Source: Hyphomicrobiaceae bacterium | GTDB taxonomy: Bacteria > Pseudomonadota > Alphaproteobacteria > Rhizobiales > Hyphomicrobiaceae | Direction of reading: 5' to 3' | NCBI GenBank assembly: GCA_020442165.1 | Contig: JAGRKV010000045.1 | Span: 1 to 64,000 of the forward strand | Length of the DNA stretch: 64,000 bases | The notes under the pieces: model-generated | The model's input: the letters and a program-made list of their open reading frames with translations, nothing else | What the model was told of the DNA's origin: nothing | Database searches by the model: none | Made by a program: the position numbers and the translations under genes | Shown here: positions 34,823-43,462 of the stretch, in pieces | Position numbering within the stretch: the first letter of the stretch is position 1 | How the letters are laid out: each line of letters begins with the position of its first letter

Positions 34823-36418
34823 ATGAACGATCCGAAGGCGGGCCCGGACAGCGCGGTCATGGCTGGTACGGTGGCGCAGTCCGGCGACCCACAGAGCGCC
34901 ATCGTCGACTTTCTTCTTCGTCCTGGTGTCATTGCCCCCAGCGAGCCCAAGGTTCACGAAACCCATATCGCGCGCGTGTTCGTTGGGCCTCAACGGGCGC
35001 TGAAGATCAAGCGCGCGGTCAAACTTGCGTTTCTCGATTTTTCGACGCTTGAAAAGCGCCATGCCGCTTGCCTCAGCGAGATGGTTGTCAACCAGAGCAA
35101 CGCGCCTGAGATCTACCTGGGTGTCGTCGCAATCACGAAGGGACCAAACGGGGATCTGGCAATCGGCGGACGTGGTCAGCCGGTCGAATGGGCCGTCGAC
35201 ATGCTGCCATTCAACGACAATGACCTCTTGTCGGAGCGGGCGAAGGCGGGGCCGCTCAGCCGTATATTGATGCAGCAGACCGCAGATGCCGTGCAAGAGA
35301 TGCACGCACGTTCGCCTGTGCGCCGCGAGGCCGATCTGGTCGCGAAAATGCACGCGATCGTTACCGAGGTCTCGGATGTTCTTTCAACCCATGCCGGATT
35401 CATACCGGCCGATGAGCTTGCGCGCTGGCGCGCGCTTGCAACTGGCGCGATTGGCCCATTGGCTCCGGTGCTTGCCGCGCGTGTTGCAAGCGGCGCGGTG
35501 CGCCGTTGCCATGGCGATCTGCATCTGGCCAACATCGTTGTCTGGAAAGGCTTACCGACGCTCTTCGATGCGTTGGAGTTCTCCGAGGAGATGGCAACCG
35601 TCGACACACTTTATGATCTGGCCTTCCTGCTGATGGATCTGGTGCATCACGGGCAACGCTCGGCCGCCAATACCGTGCTCAACCGCTACCTGTGGCGCAG
35701 CGGTACTCTGGACGATCTCAGGGCGCTTGCGCTGTTGCCGCTTTATGTCTCATGCCGTGCCGGCATCCGCGCAATGGTGGCTGCAAGCCGGACGTGCAAG
35801 CAGGCAGGTTTGCCCAGCTCGGATCACAGCAACCGCGCGCTGTCCGCACGCTATTTGGCCGAGGCGGTCGAAGTTCTGACACCTCGCCCGACGCGGCTCG
35901 TCGCGGTCGGCGGGCTGTCGGGATCGGGCAAATCGACACTCGCGTCCCAACTGGCGCCGCGCTTCACTTCACCTGCGGGCGCGCTGCATCTGCGCTCCGA
36001 TCTGGAACGAAAGGCACTGATGGGTGTCGAAGAAACTTTCAGGCTGCCAGCTGAGAGCTATACCGCGGAGAGTGCAGCTCTCGTTTATGAGCGGCTATTG
36101 GCGCGTGCTGGAGCAGCGCTTGCTGCCGGACACAGCGTGATCGTCGACGCGGTTTTTGCCCGCCCTGAGGAACGGCAACGCATCCAGCAGATCGCCGCCG
36201 ACCATGGCGCAGACTTCCACGGGATCTGGCTCGAAGCGCCAGCAGGCATCTTGCGCCAGCGCGTGGCGGAGCGCCGGGGAGATGCGTCCGATGCCACGCC
36301 GGAGGTTGTCGAGAGGCAATTGAGCTACCCAATTGGCGCCCTCGACTGGTCGATCATCCGGGCTGGAGGTTCGATTGAACAGACAGCGCAATCAACCGCC
36401 CGGCTCCTGCACATTTAG
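34823..36418 (+). CDS. Fusion of APH-like kinase and P-loop (Zeta/gluconokinase-like) kinase domains
   Basis: 531 aa from ATG 34823 (the frame is open into the preceding gene in another frame, but ATG 34823 is the first sensible start). N-terminal part (about 1-330): aminoglycoside-phosphotransferase-like fold with CHGDLHLANIV (catalytic loop) and LFDALEFSEEMATVDTLYDL (metal-binding equivalent). C-terminal part (about 350-530): P-loop kinase with Walker A GLSGSGKST and VIVDAVFARPEERQ. I recall this two-domain architecture as widespread in proteobacteria, often beside Usp genes; the substrate is unknown. Context here suggests a microaerobic or dormancy function. Confidence 0.85.
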   Translation: MNDPKAGPDSAVMAGTVAQSGDPQSAIVDFLLRPGVIAPSEPKVHETHIARVFVGPQRALKIKRAVKLAFLDFSTLEKRHAACLSEMVVNQSNAPEIYLGVVAITKGPNGDLAIGGRGQPVEWAVDMLPFNDNDLLSERAKAGPLSRILMQQTADAVQEMHARSPVRREADLVAKMHAIVTEVSDVLSTHAGFIPADELARWRALATGAIGPLAPVLAARVASGAVRRCHGDLHLANIVVWKGLPTLFDALEFSEEMATVDTLYDLAFLLMDLVHHGQRSAANTVLNRYLWRSGTLDDLRALALLPLYVSCRAGIRAMVAASRTCKQAGLPSSDHSNRALSARYLAEAVEVLTPRPTRLVAVGGLSGSGKSTLASQLAPRFTSPAGALHLRSDLERKALMGVEETFRLPAESYTAESAALVYERLLARAGAALAAGHSVIVDAVFARPEERQRIQQIAADHGADFHGIWLEAPAGILRQRVAERRGDASDATPEVVERQLSYPIGALDWSIIRAGGSIEQTAQSTARLLHI

Positions 36419-36836
36419 GCACACTTCAACAGCGCTCCCGCCCTGTGCCTGGTTTGCCGCACGTTCGCGGCGCACCTGGGGATAACGGGGATGAAATTCC
36501 ACAGCTGCCGCCTTATGCCAGCTTTCGCGCTAAAACCACGACTTGTAGTGGCCTTGCGCGGATCAATGCGTCCTTCCCGGTGGCATCAGTTGCATCCGAC
36601 GATCCTGCAGCCTTGGTCAACGAGCGAGTTGCGTCTGAGCGGGTTGAATCACGGGCGGTTGTCTTTGGAACCTGGCTCAACTCAGTCGGTGCCGTATGCA
36701 CCGCGTTGCGTTCGTGTCGCGTCTTTCCAGTCACAACCATTGCGTCGTCCTTGGTTCTCAAGATGCGTTGCATCTGGGCTCTGCCGCGCGAATAAGACCG
36801 CGAGGCAGGTGCCGGAGGTGCGAAAGGGGTCAAGAT
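36419..36836. other. Gene-free interval upstream of tadD
   Basis: About 420 bp. Overlapping short frames on both strands lack RBS and family resemblance. One small hairpin (AGATGC/GCATCT, 36761-36775). Should hold the tadD promoter. Confidence 0.45.
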
Positions 36837-37757
36837 ATGTCCAAGTCTCATCGAGGTTTGCGGCTCAACAGCTGCGTTCTGCTCAACAAGCATTCACATG
36901 GATTGCGGCGCCCGCTGGCGCTCATCTTTCCGCTGTCGGCATCGCTGTTCCTCAGCGCGTGCGCAGGCAGTGGCCTCGAGCTTGCCGCGCTTTCCCAGGC
37001 TGACCCCGCCAGTGGAAGTGCGGCAAGCTCCATTACCACCTCTTCGATAGAAACCTCCGCGCTTGCTCCAGCAGGCAAGTCTGGCGGAGAAACAAAATCG
37101 GGCGCAGGAGAAACCCCGCTCTCGCCGGAAATCGTCAAGGCACGCGGATTGCGCTCCAACGGTGATCTTGCCGGGGCCATGGGTGTCCTTGCGCAGGCAG
37201 CGCAGAAGGCGCCGAAGGACAAGGCGCTGATGCGCGAGCGCGGGCTACTGGCCCTTGAGATGGGGCAGATCGGCGATGCCAAGGCGCTGCTCACCAAGGC
37301 GGACGATGCGGATGCACCCGATTGGCGCATCAAGTCGGCGCTTGGCTCGGCGCTGGCTGCCAGCGGCGATCAGACCGGCGCGCAACGCGAGTTTGCAGCC
37401 GCGCTGAAACTGTCTCCCGACCATCCTTCCATTCTCAACAATCTGGCGCTTTCATATGCGCTCGACGGACGCCACGAGCAGGCCGAGAAGCTGCTTCGCC
37501 GGGCGGCTCTCGCGAAGCAGTCGACGGGCAAGTCCAAGCAGAACCTTGCTCTGCTGCTGGGTCTTCGCGGCGAGCTGGACGAAGCACGAAAGTTCAGTGA
37601 AGCAACTCTGCCACGCGATGAGGCACGCGCGAACATCAGCTATCTGGAGCGGCTGAAAACGTCAGGCTCGCGTGTTTCCCGCGTTGACCGGGGCGAGGCT
37701 GCAGCCAGCAAATCGGCTGCTGCTACGACACTTGGCGCGTTGATGCCACCCAATTGA
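36837..37757 (+). CDS. tadD: TadD-like TPR lipoprotein of the Tad/Flp pilus system
   Basis: 306 aa from ATG 36837. Lipoprotein signal with LFLSAC lipobox (Cys about residue 42). After a Ser/Thr/Ala-rich linker come tetratricopeptide repeats (about 110-280) with the TadD-type ending HPSILNNLALSYALDGRHE and KSKQNLALLLGLRGELDEA. TadD is thought to act as an outer-membrane pilotin or assembly factor for the RcpA/CpaC secretin. It is alone on the plus strand, 1.1 kb from cpaD and cpaC, and is followed by a strong terminator. Confidence 0.82.
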   Translation: MSKSHRGLRLNSCVLLNKHSHGLRRPLALIFPLSASLFLSACAGSGLELAALSQADPASGSAASSITTSSIETSALAPAGKSGGETKSGAGETPLSPEIVKARGLRSNGDLAGAMGVLAQAAQKAPKDKALMRERGLLALEMGQIGDAKALLTKADDADAPDWRIKSALGSALAASGDQTGAQREFAAALKLSPDHPSILNNLALSYALDGRHEQAEKLLRRAALAKQSTGKSKQNLALLLGLRGELDEARKFSEATLPRDEARANISYLERLKTSGSRVSRVDRGEAAASKSAAATTLGALMPPN

Positions 37758-37819
37758 ACTTTCTTCCAGCAACCAGCGGCGGTTGCAACACGACGTTACC
37801 CTACCCTGCATGAAGCCCT

Positions 37820-37849
37820 GGCCGGGAAGCAATTCCCGGCCGATTTTTT
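37820..37849 (+). terminator. Rho-independent terminator of tadD
   Basis: GGCCGGGAA (37820-37828) pairs perfectly with TTCCCGGCC (37833-37841) around GCAA, followed by GATTTTTTT. It lies between the convergent ends of tadD and the CDF gene. Confidence 0.95.
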
Positions 37850-38472
37850 TATGGCCGTGGCGCAAGGTCGTCGTCGCCTTCCGCCATCGCTGCTTCATAG
37901 ACTTCGCGCGCCGCATCCAGGTTCAGCAACAAGATCCCCAGTCCGACGATAAGGTCCGGCCAGATCGAGGCCGTGGCGGCGGTGGCCAATCCGGCGCCAA
38001 TTATGGCGACGTTGGCAATGACATCATTGCGTGCGGAAAGAAACGCTGCGCGCACCAGGCTGCCTGCATGAGCCCGGAACCTTGCCAGAAGGCTTGCGGC
38101 CAGCGCGTTGACGGCAAGTGCGCCCATGCCGGTCAGGGTGAGCAGCATCGGCTCCGGCACCATGGGTTCGGCCGACATCAACTTGCCTGCAGCCGTCACG
38201 GCGGCGGCAACTCCTGGCATAATGAGGAGTGCGGCGAGAATGACTCCCACGGCCCGGCGTCGCGCGGCGCTCCAGCCCAGCGCCACCAGAACCAGAAGAT
38301 TGACGGTGGCGTCCTCGAGGAAGTCGACGCTATCGGCGAACAGTGCCACCGATCCGATTGCCAGCGCGACGATTGCCTCGACGCCGAAATAGCCCAGGTT
38401 CAGCGCAGCGACGGTTGCAACAGTCTTGCGAAGGGCCGCAAACCGGACATCGTGATCTGCGGGCTGAGGCAT
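37849..38472 (-). CDS. Cation diffusion facilitator-type transporter
   Basis: 207 aa from ATG 38472 (an upstream extension to 38544 is possible but unlikely). Six membrane helices with the CDF pattern NLGYFGVEAIVALAIGSVALFADSVDFLEDA and later AFLSARNDVIANVAII. Like CzcD-family proteins it should export a divalent cation, but the usual H-x-x-x-D metal site in helix 5 is replaced by RNDVIAN, and there is no C-terminal cytoplasmic domain. So it is a reduced CDF-like protein whose substrate is unclear. Confidence 0.8.
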   Translation of the reverse strand: MPQPADHDVRFAALRKTVATVAALNLGYFGVEAIVALAIGSVALFADSVDFLEDATVNLLVLVALGWSAARRRAVGVILAALLIMPGVAAAVTAAGKLMSAEPMVPEPMLLTLTGMGALAVNALAASLLARFRAHAGSLVRAAFLSARNDVIANVAIIGAGLATAATASIWPDLIVGLGILLLNLDAAREVYEAAMAEGDDDLAPRP

Positions 38473-38820
38473 TAAGTGTGGTGTCTCCTTACACATGCGT
38501 GCGTGCGATAGCCAGCACGCTGCACCCGTCTTTCGCGGCGGCACCCGGTCTCTTTGTTGCCGCTATCTGCAATCGATTGTGCATTGGCATCCAGGCCGTC
38601 CTGAGTGCCTGCAAGCCGGCGACAGTTATCGCAATAGTCCATGCACAAGGAAAGGCCGGCGGCATCTTTCGACCGCCGGCCTTTCCTTGTCGAGACGAGT
38701 GGCGTCATGCGTCCTGCAACGCTTTGCGCGGGCCTGCTTGACGAAGACACGAGTTCTGCTGTTCAAGCGGCCCGTGCCAGCGGGTTTGCCTGCTGCGCTG
38801 CCACTTCCGGCCGATAAAGA
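38473..38820. other. Interval between cpaD and the CDF gene
   Basis: About 350 bp without a gene. It contains the long perfect hairpin at 38647-38688 and presumably the CDF promoter. Confidence 0.5.
38647..38688. terminator. Long perfect hairpin downstream of cpaCD (bidirectional terminator)
   Basis: AAGGAAAGGCCGGCGG pairs over all 16 bases with CCGCCGGCCTTTCCTT around a 10-nt loop. Pyrimidine-rich arms on both strands suit termination of the cpaC-cpaD transcript 130 bp beyond the cpaD stop. Confidence 0.8.
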
Positions 38821-39600
38821 CTACTGCGAGGTTGCCGGCGTCGTACTCTTGCCAGGCTGCCCGCCGCCCGATGCCGAGCCCGATTGGCCGCTGCCGGTAT
38901 ACTTCGACCAGCTCGCGCTGCGCACCTCGCTCGACCGCGGCGTCTCCTGCTGAGGCACCTGGAGATCGCGGGCATTGGCCACGGTGATTGCCAGGTTGCG
39001 CTGGCTGGCGCAGCCGAAGTTCTCGTAGGGGATCCGCTCACGGTCGACGCGGCCCAGGTCCTCGGGCCAGCTGCCGCAGGGTGGTGGAACCGCGATAGAC
39101 CGGTCATAGGACAACTTGACCGCCGGGCCGTAACGATCCGTGCCACGGGTGCGGGTGCGCTCGACGGCGTCATCGGGCACACCGGACCGTTCGACCAATG
39201 CCTCGATATCGCGGAACGACTTGGACGCCGCCATGTGACCACGCACCGAAGCAGGTGCCGTCAAGCGCAGGCGCCCGTTTGCCTCTGACTTATAGCGATC
39301 GAGAAAGCGGAAGACGTCGGTGGCCTGGTTGTCACTGAGGCCAAATCCGTCTGAGGCAACCTCGACATAGAGGGCCTCGGTTCGCCTTGAGAAATTGATC
39401 GGGTGGCGCTTATCCGGCTGGGTCAGTGTGGCAGCCGAAATGTTGTCTAGCCTTGGTTCGTGTTCACGACAGCCAGACAATGCCGCACCTGCCAGGAGCA
39501 CACCTGCCAACAGTGCGCTGACATGGGCGGCTTGCGCCACAGCGCCGGCACCACGGGCAGCGCCACTGCGGACGTATACTTTCTTGCGCTGCGCGTTCAT
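38821..39600 (-). CDS. cpaD: CpaD pilus assembly lipoprotein
   Basis: 259 aa. Signal with lipobox ALSGC (Cys about residue 44), then the CpaD family segment with HPINFSRRTEALYVEV and the diagnostic C-terminal motif GCASQRNLAITVANARDL with a preceding CGSWPEDLG. The tail (after about 230) is Ser/Gly-rich and disordered. CpaD is an outer-membrane component of the Tad secretion apparatus, working with the CpaC secretin. Its start overlaps the cpaC stop (ATGA). Confidence 0.93.
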   Translation of the reverse strand: MNAQRKKVYVRSGAARGAGAVAQAAHVSALLAGVLLAGAALSGCREHEPRLDNISAATLTQPDKRHPINFSRRTEALYVEVASDGFGLSDNQATDVFRFLDRYKSEANGRLRLTAPASVRGHMAASKSFRDIEALVERSGVPDDAVERTRTRGTDRYGPAVKLSYDRSIAVPPPCGSWPEDLGRVDRERIPYENFGCASQRNLAITVANARDLQVPQQETPRSSEVRSASWSKYTGSGQSGSASGGGQPGKSTTPATSQ

Positions 39601-41183
39601 CCCTTAACTCCCGGATAGTCGATGATGAAGCCATAGTCACCGCGATAGCGACCTGGCTGGGCCGAGGAATGCCCGTAGATGCGGTTGATGTTGCCGAAGA
39701 AGAGCTCGCGTAGCGTGTGCTCGGGCGCATAACCGTCGGTTGGCATGGCGAGTTCCTTGCGGCTCGCGTGGGTTGCCAGATACGGCGTCACCAGAATGAC
39801 CAATTCGGTTTCACGGCGCCGGTAATCGTTCGAACGGAACAGCGCACCAAGGACGGGAAGGTTCTTCAGGCCTGGCACGCCTTCGGCGCTCTGGCGTGTA
39901 TCGTCGGAGAGAAGGCCCGCCATCGCCAGGGTGCCACCAGAAGGAATCTCCAGCGTCGTCTCGGCCCGCCGGACTTTCAATCCGGGGATCGAGATCGAGC
40001 CAACGGTAACGCTGCCCTCGCTCGACAGTTCGCTCACCTCGGCTGAGATGTTGAGGCTGATGCGCCCCTCGGTCAGGACGATCGGCTTGAAGCCGACGTT
40101 GACGCCGAACTGTTTCCAGTCGACTGTGATCGTGTTGTTCTGCTGGGCGACGGGAATGGGGAATTCGCCGCCTGCAAGGAACTTCGCCGTCTCACCGGAG
40201 ATTGCCGTCAAGGTCGGCTCGGCAAGTGTCTTGAGAACGCCCGCGCGCTCCAGCGCCTCGATCATGACATTCACGGACTGGTTGCCAGTCTGCCATGAGG
40301 TCTGAAGGGCCGATCCCGCCGAAATGCCAGGAGCGGCGCCGACTACGGCTGCTGCTGCCTTGGGTACGACGCCGCCGGTAATCGGGAAGGCGTTCTGAAT
40401 CACCTTTGCAAACGTGAAATTACCCGCATTCATCACCGCCCCCGGCAGGTCTATGCCGAAGCGTCGCAGAGCTTCGCGCTGGATCTCGGCGACCTGCACC
40501 TTGAGGAGCACCTGCTCCTTGGAGTTGGTCTCCAGCATATTGACCACGCTCGACGGATTCTTGATGTAGCGTCCGGCCAGCTCGGCTGCGCGATTGGCAT
40601 CGACCGGGCTCGGCACGCTACCCGACAGGACAACGCTTTCGCCCATCATCTCGGCCTTGATGCGCGAACCCGGGATCAGTCTGTCGAGCATGTCGTGCAG
40701 GGATGTGAGATCGCGTGTCACCACCACCTCGATGACAAGTTGGCGTTCGCCATCGCGGCCCATGAGGAAGGCATTGGCTTCGCCGACGTGCTTGGCCAGC
40801 AGGTAGACCTGGCGCGAGGTCTGGACGACGGCGTCGATCACCTCCGGATTTGAAACCAGCACGTTTTGCAGGTCGGCTGGAACCTCAACGAGCATCGATT
40901 TGTCGACGCCGATCGTGACGCGGCGGCTGGTCGGAAACGGCGTGCCGGCGGGTATCCGCAGGACCGAGCGATGGTCTGATTCATGGGCTGTGGCGATGTC
41001 GTCCTGCTGTGCGCGCGCCGGTTCCGCCCCGTGGGGCGCCAGCAAGGCGATGGCAGCCAATGCGACGGTCAACAGCTCCCGCCAACCGCTTTTCCCCGAG
41101 CGACTGGTTCCTGCGCCGCTGGCAACCGAGCCATTGGCCGCCGAGCGAGTAGCCGACCCTCGACGAGTCCTACACCCCAACAT
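39597..41183 (-). CDS. cpaC: CpaC/RcpA secretin of the Tad/Flp pilus
   Basis: 528 aa from ATG 41183; an in-frame ATG at 41207 and GTG at 41231 are alternatives. Signal segment LLTVALAAIALLAPHGAEPARA, an N-terminal pilus-formation domain (TIGVDKSMLVEVPADLQNVL), a BON-like SGSVPSPVDANRAAELAGRY, then the type II/III secretin domain with TLEIPSGGTLAMAGLL and VPGLKNLPVLGALF. Forms the outer-membrane ring for Flp pili. It is the first gene of a cpaC-cpaD pair; cpaA, cpaB, cpaE, cpaF and tadBC are not in this window. Confidence 0.95.
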   Translation of the reverse strand: MLGCRTRRGSATRSAANGSVASGAGTSRSGKSGWRELLTVALAAIALLAPHGAEPARAQQDDIATAHESDHRSVLRIPAGTPFPTSRRVTIGVDKSMLVEVPADLQNVLVSNPEVIDAVVQTSRQVYLLAKHVGEANAFLMGRDGERQLVIEVVVTRDLTSLHDMLDRLIPGSRIKAEMMGESVVLSGSVPSPVDANRAAELAGRYIKNPSSVVNMLETNSKEQVLLKVQVAEIQREALRRFGIDLPGAVMNAGNFTFAKVIQNAFPITGGVVPKAAAAVVGAAPGISAGSALQTSWQTGNQSVNVMIEALERAGVLKTLAEPTLTAISGETAKFLAGGEFPIPVAQQNNTITVDWKQFGVNVGFKPIVLTEGRISLNISAEVSELSSEGSVTVGSISIPGLKVRRAETTLEIPSGGTLAMAGLLSDDTRQSAEGVPGLKNLPVLGALFRSNDYRRRETELVILVTPYLATHASRKELAMPTDGYAPEHTLRELFFGNINRIYGHSSAQPGRYRGDYGFIIDYPGVKG

Positions 41184-41589
41184 GATTTTTCCGACCCCCG
41201 AATTCATAAAGCGCTCAAAAGGCGTGCGCACCGGCTCGCGGTCATCGAGATGACTGCGGGGCCGTCAACGCACACCAACGCCTGACAGAAAGATGGAGGG
41301 GACTTTGGAGTATCACGCGCAACGCTGCCAGCATTGAGGACTTGGGGCTGTGGCAACACCAACGTGCTTCAACAGCTTACCCACAGGATGACGGCAATGC
41401 TTCGATTGCGGACGGCTGGCTGGGGCCGAAACCGCGCTCCATGCTTGTGACTTGAAATTCAACGGATCTTTACGGGTGAAATGCCGGCCTCAAGGCGCAC
41501 TTGCAGCAGGCGCCTGGGCAGATGACCCAATTGTTCAAAAAGCGATTATAAGGGCGCCGAGAACCGGCGAAATGCACCCGCCAGCATCC
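41184..41589. other. Interval between tadG-like gene and cpaC
   Basis: About 400 bp with no gene on either strand beyond the alternative N terminus of cpaC. No strong hairpin or box recognised. Confidence 0.45.
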
Positions 41590-43326
41590 TTATTGCGTCA
41601 GATGCAGCTTGGTGATCCGGCTAGCGATCGTGCTCATGTGGTCCCTGACCTCGTCGAGCGAATTTGCTTCGAAGAACATCTTGGGATGCACAGCGCAGTA
41701 TTGCAGCATCGATCGCATCTGGGGATCTGTGACCTTGTAGCCGATTGTGTAGACCTTCACGCCCTTCTCCGCGGCGATGCGGCATGCGGAATGTGTCTTC
41801 TCGTCCATTGCATTCGTCAGCGACTGCTGGGTGTGCGCCTGCGGATTGAGCCGGTCGTTCACGCCGTAGCCCCACGGGGTGTAGATCGAGTGATTGAGGT
41901 TGTCCTTGTAGGCCTCGATCCAGTTGGCGCCGCGCGCAAGAATAATCATGTACTTGTCGTGTTCATCGTCGAAGGGACCGCCACCGGTGAATGGCTCCTG
42001 CGGCGAGAGTACGCGATAGCCCCACAGGATTCCTTCCGCGACATTCGACCCGCCGGAAGCCACCATGGACTTGAGTTTATCTTCCACGCGGTCAGCATCG
42101 TTGGTGAGCGGCAGAAGGGGAACGGAGGTGCAGTTGAAATTGGGCCCGGTTGTCAGATCCACCGTGGTCGGTGACTTCTTATCGGTGATGTACTTCACTG
42201 TTGGCTTGTACGAGGCTCCGGGCGCATATTTGCACGAGACCTGCTGATACTGCTCAAGCGTGAAGTTGATTTTTTCGTACTTGATGCAGGTGCCTTTGTC
42301 GTTTTCCTGCAGGCAATTCTCCTTGGGACAATTGATGCCGTCGGGATTGTCCGGGTAATCGGGCAGGTAGTCGTTGTAATAGCTCTGGCCATCCGGTGCC
42401 TGCTTGTTGCGGCCCATGTCGGGTTCGTCGGGTGCGAACATGGGGACGAACAGCGAGGCGGGGACCTCGGGATCCGGCGGCAGATCGTTGCCATCGTAGG
42501 CATCGGTGCGTGCCTCGACGCATCCCTTCCAGGGTTCGCCGATATTGCGGAACAGATCCAGGCGCGTTTGTGTTTCGTCGGTCCAATTGCCGCTGCCCTG
42601 GTACTTCTTGTAGTTCTCGCGATGGAAGCTGGCCTTCGCGTCCTTGTCGATCCACCATGCGGAATCGTACTGCGGCCCAACATTGACCGAGCCCGCGAAG
42701 GGCACCACGCCCATCTTCACTGGTCCCTCGCCGCTGAGGCCCATGAGTTCGGTTTTCAGGCCAATGCTGGCGGTGCGAAAGACTTCAAGCTCATTCTTCG
42801 CAAACGACGAATTGTCGATGACGAGGACCACTTCGGACAGGCGGCCATACTTCACCTTGGCATTCGACTGCATGATCTTGCTGTCGTAGCCGAACGCGCG
42901 CATGAGCGTGGCCTTCCAGCTGAAGTCGGTCTGACCGGTAATCTCGAAATTGGTGGCGTCGGGCTTGATCGACTTGATGTCGGTCTTGGCGCCGTCGTTG
43001 CGGTTGGCGATATAGACCGATTTGGCACGCGCTATGGCGGATGCGTCGTCCTGGTTCTTGCGGAAATCGGTTGCAGCTGCCAGCAGCCCGGCATCAAGCG
43101 CCTGGCTGTCCTGGAAAGCTTCATTGGTGAATCGGCTGTGATCGATGGCGAATGCGGAAACGAACAGCAGCAACGCGACCATGATCGCCATAATGACGGC
43201 AACAGCACCGCTCTGGTCGCCGGAAAAGCCCCGCACATAACGGCGCCAGGAGCCCAGTGACGGCAATCGGCGCGCCCTCCGCGCCACATGCACCGCCACG
43301 ACGCGACCTGTTGTCGTACGCCGCAT
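41590..43326 (-). CDS. tadG: TadG-like pilus assembly protein with vWA domain
   Basis: 578 aa; GGAGGCGGGAA precedes ATG 43326. N-terminal TadE/G segment: SGAVAVIMAIMVALLLFVSAFAIDHSRF, a membrane anchor following the G-A-V/I prepilin-like start. Then a periplasmic von Willebrand factor A domain beginning VVLVIDNSSFAKNE (about residue 165), with a large insertion (about 230-390, Cys-, Pro- and Asp-rich) before the conserved end HSACRIAAEKGVKVYTIGYKV. The MIDAS motif DxSxS is altered to DNSSF. TadG-type proteins are minor pilin-like or adhesion parts of Tad systems. Transcribed alone. Confidence 0.88.
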   Translation of the reverse strand: MRRTTTGRVVAVHVARRARRLPSLGSWRRYVRGFSGDQSGAVAVIMAIMVALLLFVSAFAIDHSRFTNEAFQDSQALDAGLLAAATDFRKNQDDASAIARAKSVYIANRNDGAKTDIKSIKPDATNFEITGQTDFSWKATLMRAFGYDSKIMQSNAKVKYGRLSEVVLVIDNSSFAKNELEVFRTASIGLKTELMGLSGEGPVKMGVVPFAGSVNVGPQYDSAWWIDKDAKASFHRENYKKYQGSGNWTDETQTRLDLFRNIGEPWKGCVEARTDAYDGNDLPPDPEVPASLFVPMFAPDEPDMGRNKQAPDGQSYYNDYLPDYPDNPDGINCPKENCLQENDKGTCIKYEKINFTLEQYQQVSCKYAPGASYKPTVKYITDKKSPTTVDLTTGPNFNCTSVPLLPLTNDADRVEDKLKSMVASGGSNVAEGILWGYRVLSPQEPFTGGGPFDDEHDKYMIILARGANWIEAYKDNLNHSIYTPWGYGVNDRLNPQAHTQQSLTNAMDEKTHSACRIAAEKGVKVYTIGYKVTDPQMRSMLQYCAVHPKMFFEANSLDEVRDHMSTIASRITKLHLTQ

Positions 43327-43462
43327 TTCCCGCCTCCGTTAACGAACGATTGCGCAATACTAGTCAAATCTCTCTGACGAGACGTAAATGCGGTGATTTC
43401 AAATTGATTGAAATCTTGATGATCCATCCGACTTGAAAGAGTTCCGGGCGCGAAGCATTCTT

